Source of the DNA: Acidobacteriota bacterium | Lineage (GTDB): Bacteria > Acidobacteriota > Vicinamibacteria > Marinacidobacterales > SMYC01 | Direction of reading: 5' to 3' | Length of the DNA: 6,584 bases | Assembly (NCBI GenBank): GCA_030598165.1 | Contig: JAUVQL010000057.1 | Location: 1-6,584 of the forward strand | Shown here: piece by piece, positions 1 to 5,619 of the stretch | Numbering within the stretch: position 1 is the first letter of the stretch | Layout: the number at the start of each line of letters is the position of its first letter | Made by a program: the position numbers and the translations under genes | The notes under the pieces: model-generated | Databases searched by the model: none | What the model was told of the DNA's origin: nothing | Seen by the model: the letters and a program-made list of their open reading frames with translations, nothing else

Positions 1-318
1 ATGGATGAAGCTAGCTTCGCAGGGAATGTCCGCCTCCGCTATGCCGGTGAGAGTGAGTCAGAAGACTCCTTTCCGAATCTGCAAATGTCCTACAATCCAG
101 ACACGGCGTCGATCCTGATCGATCCCGGCCAGAAGCTCGAGCGTAGGTCCGAAGTACATTTGTTCCTCCAAAAGGGTATTTTGAGCAAAGAAGGTGTTCC
201 CATGTTGCATAACCTACCTTCTTCTCGACGCAAGGCCGGCATACGTTCGAGACGAAGTGCACCCGCCGCTGCGGGAGGTGAGGATGTGGTTGTTGTCTTG
301 ATATTCTATACACTTTAA
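1..318 (+). CDS. C-terminal fragment of an Ig-like (Big_5/SbsA-type) domain protein
   Basis: The frame is open from the first base to a TAA at 316-318. Residues 1-68 read like the middle and end of a bacterial Ig-like Big_5/SbsA domain: 'MDEASF' matches the usual 'F-S-x-P-M-D-x-x-S' opening, followed by alternating beta strands, a 'P-G-Q-K-L-E-R-R-S-E-V-H' segment like the usual 'P-L-x-x-G-T-x-Y' part, and a 'G-I-L-S-K-E-G-V-P-M' end like 'G-v-x-D-x-x-G-x-P-L'. The first ATG is therefore probably an internal Met, and the real start lies upstream of the window. Such domains occur in exported or surface proteins, so a secreted or cell-envelope product is likely, but no specific function can be given. 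The last 37 residues (about 69-105) do not look like the family: they are rich in Arg and Ala and end in a Val-rich hydrophobic stretch, which may reflect a frameshift or degenerate end. Domain call moderate; exact product unknown. Confidence 0.5.
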   Translation: MDEASFAGNVRLRYAGESESEDSFPNLQMSYNPDTASILIDPGQKLERRSEVHLFLQKGILSKEGVPMLHNLPSSRRKAGIRSRRSAPAAAGGEDVVVVLIFYTL

Positions 319-390
319 TTGAGAGTGTTGACTGACAGCCCATCTCCTCTTTCGGCGTACGACTCGTCCAGCTCGAAAAACGCTACTGAG

Positions 391-396
391 AAGGAG
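391..396 (+). promoter_or_regulatory. Ribosome binding site AAGGAG before a TTG start
   Basis: AAGGAG lies 7 bases ahead of the TTG at 404. It decides the start of the glycosidase gene, because no ATG in frame gives both a good Shine-Dalgarno spacing and the complete signal peptide. A second TTG follows directly at 407 and would shorten the protein by one residue only. The 85-base gap before the gene (319-403) shows nothing else I can support. Confidence 0.75.
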
Positions 397-403
397 TAGT
401 CCA

Positions 404-2959
404 TTGTTGAGCGGAAGGTTTTTCGGCGCGCTCGTTTTGCTTGTCCTTTTATCTGGGCGAGCCTCGGCCCAAACTAACGATTTGTCGGTCCCTCGCTTCC
501 CGATCCTCGACTCTCCCATGTCGCTCCAAGGTGATGTTCGTCCACACCAATTCTTGAGTACTCTTGGTCGTCACGCGGCCTGGTTGGGAAGAGAAACGGG
601 CGAGGCCGAGGTTTGGGTTCATCCTTTCAAATTGGCCGCTGACTTTCATCTCGATTTTTGGATTCCCGACTATCTCGATTCCGTACGGGGGAGCGACGTG
701 GCTCGAGCCGTTACGATTCGACCCGAGCTAGTGACCATCACGTACTCCCACGCCACATTCACGGTTCGTCAGCACATTCTTGCTCCCTTGAACGAACCGG
801 GAATTCTAGTTTTGCTGGATGTGGAGTCCTTCCGCGCCCTCGAGATCGTGGTTAATTTCAAAACGGTGTTCCAGTATGCCTGGCCGGGCGCGTTTGGCGG
901 CCAATACACCTCTTGGAACGAGGACGAAAGAGCCTTCGTTCTATCTGAAAGCCTCCGTGAGAGAAATGCCGTCATTGGATCCCCTTGGGCCGGCTCGGCC
1001 TCGTCGCATCCCGCTCACGCCCTTTCCGATACACCGAATCGATTCATCATCCCCGTCGACGCCCATCGAGCAAAAAAAGAGTACATTCCTATCGGCATTG
1101 TGGCTGCGACGGCACCAAGGCAAGATGTGTTCCGGACCTATCACCATCTAATCGATAATGCCGCGAATTCTTATCGAGAGAAGCGCTCTCACGTTCAAAA
1201 CCTCCTCGCGAAAACGACCGTCATCGATACGCCGGACGACGAGCTCGATCTCGCTTTCGACTGGTCAAAGATCAACTTGGACGAGGCCTTGTGCTGCAAT
1301 CCGGATTTAGGATGCGGCTTGGTGGCTGGTTGGGGTCCTTCAGGTGCGAGCGCGCGGCCAGGATTCGGGTGGTTCTTCGGCGGTGATGCCGCTATCAACA
1401 CGATCGCCATGGATGCAGCCGGCCTCTGGCCTCAGGTTGCCGAGGGTCTTCGGTTTCTAGGTCGGTACCAGCGTGAGGATGGCAAGATCCCTCACGAGAT
1501 TTCTCAGGCTGCCGGGCGGATGCCGTGGTTCCGCGATTTTCCATACCCCTACTATCATGCTGATACCACCCCCTATTGGATCGTCGCCGTTTCGCGCTAC
1601 TGGCGCGCTAGTGGTGACGATGCATATCTGCGGGAAATCTGGCCGAACCTCCAAAAGGCCTATCAGTGGTGCGTGAGCACCGAGACCGATGGTGATGGGA
1701 TCATCGAAAACACCTCGGGAGGGCTCGGCGCCATCGAGGTAGGAGAGATCGGTGAAGGGATCCACCAAGATATTTATCTGGCGGGAGTTTGGGTCGAGGC
1801 GCTCGAGGCGATGCGACAAATGGCAGGATACATCGGCGACGACGCTCTTTCCTTGGAAGCTCGCGAGCTTCACACGAAAGCCCGCAGGACTCTGAATGAT
1901 AAGTACTGGCGTGAAGAAGAGGGATACCATGCTTTCGGCATTCTTCAATCAGGTCGCACCAACGATAACCTGACGGTGTGGCCCGCCACCGCCGCTGCGT
2001 TCGGCCTTCTCGATTCCCATCGTGCAGAGGCAACCCTTACCCATCTTGCCAAGGACCGTATCAGCACGGATTGGGGAGCGCACATGCTCTCGACCGAAAG
2101 TCTGTTCTACGACCCCATGGCTTACAACAGCGGTGCGGTCTGGCCTTTCGTTACGGGTTTCGTTTCGTGGGGGCAGTATCGTTACCAACGCCCCTGGGCA
2201 GGATACCCTCTGCTGGATGCGCTTCAACAGATGACGTTCGACTGGGCGCGCGGACGCCATCCGGAGCTACTTTCAGGAAGCTATTACCGTCCTCTAGATA
2301 CAGCGGTTCCACAACAGTTCTTTGCGACGTCGATGCTCGTCACTTCGGTCCTCGAAGGGATGCTCGGTTGGGAGCCCGATGCTCCTCGGTCACAAGCGAC
2401 CCTTACTCCGCAGCTTCCACCCCAATGGAAGAAGGTGAGGATTCGGAACCTCCAGGTCGGGAAGACCTCTATCGATGTCACGATATGGCAGCACCTCGAG
2501 GAGACGATCGTCGAGCTCAAAGGACGTGGTCCCAAGGTCACGCTCGACGTGGTACTGCCAGTGCCGGCGGGAGCTCGGAGTGTCGATGGTGATCCAGAGC
2601 CACATGTCGATACAAGTGGCAGGCGCGCGACGATTCGAGCTCGAGTCGACGAGCGAACGAGCAGGATTGGATTGCGTTGGAAAGAAGGTCTCATTATCGA
2701 GCCTCCGACCGTCGATCTCGAGCCAGGGCAACGTAGTCTCGGGGTTCGGATTCTCGATTTTCTTTACAAGGATGACGTCTGGTTTGTAGACCTCGAAGGG
2801 ATCGCTGGTAGAACCTACGAGATCCAGTTTCATGGAGAAGCAGTCTCCAGTGTGGAAGGAGGACGGGTTGTGCGCCGCGATGGCAATGTCAGTACTGTAG
2901 CCGTCGAGATTCCTTCCGGCACGGGCCGAAAAGAAATCCAGATAAAGTTGAAGAGATGA
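404..2959 (+). CDS. Secreted amylo-alpha-1,6-glucosidase-like / GH63-like six-hairpin glycosidase
   Basis: Predicted exported glycoside hydrolase of 851 residues, with an (alpha/alpha)6-barrel of the glycogen-debranching / GH63-like (clan GH-G, MGH1-like) type. The N-terminus has a Sec signal peptide: an Arg, a hydrophobic core (about residues 6-17) and an A-S-A cleavage site after residue 22, so it should act in the periplasm or outside the cell. Residues about 50-280 form a beta-rich N-terminal domain. The barrel runs about 285-670 and contains 'GFGWFFGGD' ending at Asp328 (likely general acid), 'YYHADTTPYW' (383-392) and 'HPELLSG' with Glu621 (likely general base). Residues about 680-851 look like a C-terminal beta domain. 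Three cysteines at 297, 298 and 304 could form a disulfide after export. By family it should cleave an alpha-glucosidic or related alpha-linked sugar; the exact substrate cannot be read from sequence. The start is TTG at 404 with a well-placed AAGGAG. The LOG-like gene follows after 3 bases, so co-transcription is likely. Confidence 0.85.
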   Translation: MLSGRFFGALVLLVLLSGRASAQTNDLSVPRFPILDSPMSLQGDVRPHQFLSTLGRHAAWLGRETGEAEVWVHPFKLAADFHLDFWIPDYLDSVRGSDVARAVTIRPELVTITYSHATFTVRQHILAPLNEPGILVLLDVESFRALEIVVNFKTVFQYAWPGAFGGQYTSWNEDERAFVLSESLRERNAVIGSPWAGSASSHPAHALSDTPNRFIIPVDAHRAKKEYIPIGIVAATAPRQDVFRTYHHLIDNAANSYREKRSHVQNLLAKTTVIDTPDDELDLAFDWSKINLDEALCCNPDLGCGLVAGWGPSGASARPGFGWFFGGDAAINTIAMDAAGLWPQVAEGLRFLGRYQREDGKIPHEISQAAGRMPWFRDFPYPYYHADTTPYWIVAVSRYWRASGDDAYLREIWPNLQKAYQWCVSTETDGDGIIENTSGGLGAIEVGEIGEGIHQDIYLAGVWVEALEAMRQMAGYIGDDALSLEARELHTKARRTLNDKYWREEEGYHAFGILQSGRTNDNLTVWPATAAAFGLLDSHRAEATLTHLAKDRISTDWGAHMLSTESLFYDPMAYNSGAVWPFVTGFVSWGQYRYQRPWAGYPLLDALQQMTFDWARGRHPELLSGSYYRPLDTAVPQQFFATSMLVTSVLEGMLGWEPDAPRSQATLTPQLPPQWKKVRIRNLQVGKTSIDVTIWQHLEETIVELKGRGPKVTLDVVLPVPAGARSVDGDPEPHVDTSGRRATIRARVDERTSRIGLRWKEGLIIEPPTVDLEPGQRSLGVRILDFLYKDDVWFVDLEGIAGRTYEIQFHGEAVSSVEGGRVVRRDGNVSTVAVEIPSGTGRKEIQIKLKR

Positions 2960-2968
2960 ATCATGAGA
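2956..2968 (+). repeat. 13-bp direct repeat ATGAATCATGAGA, copy 1
   Basis: Exact copy of the 13 bases at 3415-3427. This copy spans the stop codon of the glycosidase gene (TGA 2957-2959) and the start codon of the LOG-like gene (ATG 2963-2965). The two copies bracket the LOG remnant and the palindrome. A 13-bp match can arise by chance in a window this size, so its meaning is uncertain. Confidence 0.6.
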
Positions 2969-3280
2969 ATTTGCGTTTACTGTGCCTCGAGTCAGAGGAT
3001 CGACCGGATCTACCTGGAGACTGCAAGAAGCTTGGGCGGTATTCTTGCCAAGCAATCAGTGACCATCGTATATGGCGGTGGGGGCACGGGGTCGATGGGC
3101 GCCGTTGCAGATGGCGCACTCGAAGAGGGAGGCCACGTCGTCGGCGTGATTCCCGAGTTCATGTACGACCGACATCGCCTGATGTGGGGAGTTGTAGAGC
3201 ATCCTGAAGAGGTACTCACCGCTATCGAGAACGCCCCGGATTGGTCGAGCGAGGCCCGTAGCTTCGCTTCACTCAGATAA
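2963..3280 (+). CDS. Internally deleted LOG-family (lysine decarboxylase-like) protein
   Basis: LOG proteins (TIGR00730 family) are cytosolic Rossmann-fold phosphoribohydrolases that release a free base from a nucleoside 5'-monophosphate, as in cytokinin activation. The N-terminal part is a good match: 'MRICVYCASS' (1-10), 'VYGGGGTGSMGAVADGAL' (36-53), 'GGHVVGVIP' (56-64). Family members are usually about 180-230 residues, and this one is 105. After residue about 70 the sequence jumps to what looks like the family's extreme C-terminus: 'HRLMWGVVEHPEEVLTAI' (71-88), then 'APDWSSEAR'. The middle, including the catalytic PGGxGTxEE motif, is absent. Because the frame is kept, this looks like an in-frame internal deletion (or assembly collapse), not a simple stop. 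It is unlikely to be an active hydrolase and may be a pseudogene or a decayed remnant. It starts 3 bases after the glycosidase stop, with a weak AAGAGA as possible ribosome binding site. Confidence 0.7.
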   Translation: MRICVYCASSQRIDRIYLETARSLGGILAKQSVTIVYGGGGTGSMGAVADGALEEGGHVVGVIPEFMYDRHRLMWGVVEHPEEVLTAIENAPDWSSEARSFASLR

Positions 3281-3290
3281 CATGAAACAT

Positions 3291-3339
3291 AAAGGGTCAG
3301 GCCTCAACTCATTGAATTCACGGAGAGGCCTGACCCTTT
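3291..3339 (+). repeat. REP-like palindrome (perfect 15-bp inverted repeat), possible terminator
   Basis: The left arm AAAGGGTCAGGCCTC (3291-3305) and right arm GAGGCCTGACCCTTT (3325-3339) pair perfectly across a 19-base loop. The 'GGGTCAGG ... CCTGACCC' core resembles palindromes I know from the neighbourhood of REP-associated tyrosine transposases (RAYTs, Y1/IS200-like) in many Gram-negative genomes; this resemblance is from memory. No RAYT gene lies in the window, so this would be a non-autonomous copy mobilised in trans. The hairpin lies 10 bases after the LOG stop codon and ends in TTTT, so it may also act as a transcription terminator, though the T-run is short and mostly part of the stem. 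The loop contains the small palindrome TGAATTCA (3313-3320). Confidence 0.6.
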
Positions 3340-3370
3340 TGACACTTACGACATATCGAGAATGGAGCCC

Positions 3371-3418
3371 ATGGCTGACGGGCTTTTCGTCAAGTTTAGC
3401 TACCTTTTCCGATTATGA
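3371..3418 (+). CDS. Possible 15-codon leader ORF overlapping the next start
   Basis: An ATG at 3371 opens a short frame encoding MADGLFVKFSYLFRL, ending in TGA at 3416-3418. That stop overlaps the ATG of the KamA-like gene (3415-3417) in an ATGA arrangement typical of translational coupling. GGAG (3364-3367) sits only 3 bases upstream of the ATG, which is closer than ideal. The KamA-like gene itself has no clear Shine-Dalgarno sequence, so coupling through this short ORF would explain how it is translated. A frame this short is easily produced by chance, so this is a tentative call. Confidence 0.2.
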   Translation: MADGLFVKFSYLFRL

Positions 3419-3427
3419 ATCATGAGA
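3415..3427 (+). repeat. 13-bp direct repeat ATGAATCATGAGA, copy 2
   Basis: Second exact copy of the 13 bases at 2956-2968. Here the first ATG of the repeat is the start codon of the KamA-like gene, whereas in copy 1 the second ATG starts the LOG-like gene in another frame. The distance between copies is 459 bases. Confidence 0.6.
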
Positions 3428-5619
3428 TCGTTATGAGGGAAATAGAAGTCCTCGACAAAATCGCAATTAGCGTCCAGAGCCACAAGTTGTTGAAACAGCT
3501 TTTGAAGGAAAATCCGCGGCTCGAAGAGATCATGCGAAACTCGCGGAACCAAACCGAAGCGCTCGTCGGCGTGAGGAACTGGGTCCTGGAGGTGCTGAGA
3601 GATCGGCCGGCCGTACTCGACTTCCGTAAAAACGAACATCCTATGCGGGAAGATTTGGACGCGTTGGAATGGCAGGACTTGGCTGCTATCCGGATCCTCG
3701 ACTATGTCGAGAATGCGGGACGCGCTTTTCCCGACCTCAATCTCCGTGGGGCGATTGCGGTCTCGAATCCCATTGAGCTCATTTGGTTGGCGGTTACGTA
3801 TGGCACCGGTGGCGCAAAACCGTTCTTTTTCGAGGACATGCTCCATCTTTTTAGGCAGTTCACTGGAGCCAGTTTACGCACCGTTCACACGAGGGACGAG
3901 GTTTTGAAGTGGATGGAGCGTTGGCCCAGCGGACTGGATCCTCGCATCATCCAGCTCCGACATGAAAACCGAGAGCGCATTTTGAAAATCATCATTCGCA
4001 AGATCGATACCGGGGAGATCCGGAGCAGGAGATTCACCTTGGAGCCCGGCCTATCGGATGAAGAAAAACTAAAACGCGCACAAGAATGGTGGAAAGACAA
4101 GGACTTTCATTTACGGTTCGCCGCCCGCTCCCCGGAGCTCCTCAACGAGTTGCTGGGTAACTCCCTCGACCCGGACACGATGAAGATCCTTCTCGAGGCC
4201 AGGGACAAGGGCATCCCGTTTTTCGTCAACCCGTACTACTTGTCGCTTCTGCACGTGCGTGTGCCGTACTTCGCCATCGGCGCGGATCTAGCTATCCGGC
4301 ACTACGTTGTCTACAGCCAGCAATTGATAGACGAGTTCGGACACATCGTCGCCTGGGAGAAAGAAGACCAAGTCGAGCCCGGTATTCCAAATGCCGCCGG
4401 CTGGATCCTTCCCTCACAGAAGAACGTCCACCGGAGGTATCCCGATGTTGCCATCCTGATACCGGACACCATGGGGCGGGCTTGCGGTGGGCTCTGCGCA
4501 TCTTGCCAAAGGATGTACGATTTCCAAAACGGTCACCTCAACTTCGACCTCGACAAGCTGGCGCCCGAAGAGACTTGGTCCGATAAGCTCGAGCGCCTGA
4601 TGCACTACTTCGAGAACGACTCGCAGCTCAGGGACATTCTCATTACAGGCGGAGACGCTCTCATGAGTAGTGACGGTTCTCTCGAAACAGTCCTCGATGC
4701 CATCTACGAGATGGCGCTTGGGAAGAAGAAAGCCAACGAGAATCGTCCCAATGGCAAGAAGTACGCCGAAATCGCTCGTGTGCGACTCGGAACCCGATTG
4801 CCTGCGTACCTGCCTCATCGGATCACTCCCGAGCTTTCGAAGAGACTGCGCGATTTCCGGGAGAAAAGCCTCAAGATTGGTATCAGGCAGTTCATCATTC
4901 AGACACATTTCGAGGCGCCCATGGAAGTCACACCCGAGGCCCGTGAAGCCGTCGAACTGCTACTCGCTGCCGGTTGGACGGTAACGAACCAGCATGTCCT
5001 TACGGCGGCCGCTTCGAGGAGAGGGCATGCGGCGAAGCTCCGTCAGGTCCTCTGCGAGATCGGGGTTCTCCCTTATTACACCTTTAGCGTTAAGGGCTAT
5101 ATGGAGAACTGGCACAACTTTGCTACGAACGCCCGAGCAGTACAGGAGCAAAGGGAGGAAAGTGTGTTCGGCCAGGTCCCTGAGGAGTTTTTCGATAATC
5201 TCATGAAGCTGCCGGAAGAACCGGAGCGGATCATCGAGAACATCGCTCAAATCAGAACGAAGGCCGACCTCCCCTTCCTTGCCACGGACCGGAACGTCCT
5301 CAATCTTCCGGGCGTCGGCAAGAGCCTGACCTTTCGGGTCATTGGAATCACGCGTTACGGCCGCCGGATTTTGGAGTTCGACCACGACACGACTCGGACG
5401 CATAGTCCCATCATCGAGAGAATGGGGAAAGTAATCGTCATCGAGTCCAAATCAGTTTCCGAGTACCTTCGCCATCTCGAGGAAATGGGCGAGGACGTTT
5501 CGGAGTATCAGGATGTCTTCGGTTATTCCGTCGGGATTACCGAGCCGAGGATGCCTCTATACGAGTACCCCGACTACGACTTCGAAGTGACCGAGGAGAT
5601 CACGAACCTGGAACTGTGA
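3415..5619 (+). CDS. KamA-family radical SAM/PLP aminomutase, long form, possibly acting on an acidic amino acid
   Basis: Cytosolic 734-residue member of the lysine 2,3-aminomutase (KamA) family, which uses a [4Fe-4S] cluster, S-adenosylmethionine and PLP to move an amino group from C2 to C3. Visible motifs: 'VHRRYPDVAIL' (338-348); radical SAM cysteines C357, C361, C364 in CGGLCASC; 'ITGGD' (410-414), the SAM-binding GGD; 'RLGTRLP' (457-463); 'THFEAPMEVT' (497-506); 'NQHVL' (525-529); and 'PGVGK' with the expected PLP lysine K636. In lysine aminomutase two aspartates (D293 and D330 in the Clostridium subterminale enzyme) hold the substrate's side-chain amine. By hand alignment these fall at R535 and N630 here, similar to the Lys/Asn pair reported for glutamate 2,3-aminomutase. 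Lysine is therefore an unlikely substrate, and glutamate or another acidic amino acid is plausible. The first ~290 residues are an unrecognised, largely helical extension. Compared with classical KamA there is also a Lys-rich insertion near 436-453. Start ATG 3415 has no clear ribosome site; M7 (3433) is the alternative. Confidence 0.85.
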   Translation: MNHEIVMREIEVLDKIAISVQSHKLLKQLLKENPRLEEIMRNSRNQTEALVGVRNWVLEVLRDRPAVLDFRKNEHPMREDLDALEWQDLAAIRILDYVENAGRAFPDLNLRGAIAVSNPIELIWLAVTYGTGGAKPFFFEDMLHLFRQFTGASLRTVHTRDEVLKWMERWPSGLDPRIIQLRHENRERILKIIIRKIDTGEIRSRRFTLEPGLSDEEKLKRAQEWWKDKDFHLRFAARSPELLNELLGNSLDPDTMKILLEARDKGIPFFVNPYYLSLLHVRVPYFAIGADLAIRHYVVYSQQLIDEFGHIVAWEKEDQVEPGIPNAAGWILPSQKNVHRRYPDVAILIPDTMGRACGGLCASCQRMYDFQNGHLNFDLDKLAPEETWSDKLERLMHYFENDSQLRDILITGGDALMSSDGSLETVLDAIYEMALGKKKANENRPNGKKYAEIARVRLGTRLPAYLPHRITPELSKRLRDFREKSLKIGIRQFIIQTHFEAPMEVTPEAREAVELLLAAGWTVTNQHVLTAAASRRGHAAKLRQVLCEIGVLPYYTFSVKGYMENWHNFATNARAVQEQREESVFGQVPEEFFDNLMKLPEEPERIIENIAQIRTKADLPFLATDRNVLNLPGVGKSLTFRVIGITRYGRRILEFDHDTTRTHSPIIERMGKVIVIESKSVSEYLRHLEEMGEDVSEYQDVFGYSVGITEPRMPLYEYPDYDFEVTEEITNLEL

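Noticed and set aside
290..319. Possible promoter for the glycosidase gene (TTGTTG, 18 bases, TTTAAT)
   Set aside because: The -10-like TTTAAT is good but the -35 matches only half the consensus, and it lies within the end of the upstream gene; too weak to list.
11..343. Minus-strand 110-residue ORF at the left edge
   Set aside because: It is rich in Arg, Ser, His and Cys with no motif, and opposes the better-supported Ig-like domain frame.
1457..1948. 163-residue minus-strand ORF inside the glycosidase gene
   Set aside because: It is antisense to the conserved catalytic barrel, has no recognisable motifs and no convincing ribosome site.
2390..3055. 221-residue minus-strand ORF across the glycosidase/LOG junction
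   Set aside because: It opposes two plus-strand frames with clear homology and shows no domain or motif of its own.
2956..3207. Alternative plus-strand ORF starting in an ATGA overlap with the glycosidase stop
   Set aside because: Its translation is Arg-rich and unlike any family, while the frame 7 bases later gives clear LOG-family motifs; it is an out-of-frame shadow.
3339..3344. Perfect TTGACA -35 box at the edge of the palindrome, before the KamA-like gene
   Set aside because: No acceptable -10 element lies 15-19 bases downstream (the sequence there is around GAATGG), so I do not call a promoter.
4414..4908. 164-residue minus-strand ORF within the KamA-like gene
   Set aside because: It is antisense to the radical SAM core; its length reflects codon bias of the real gene.
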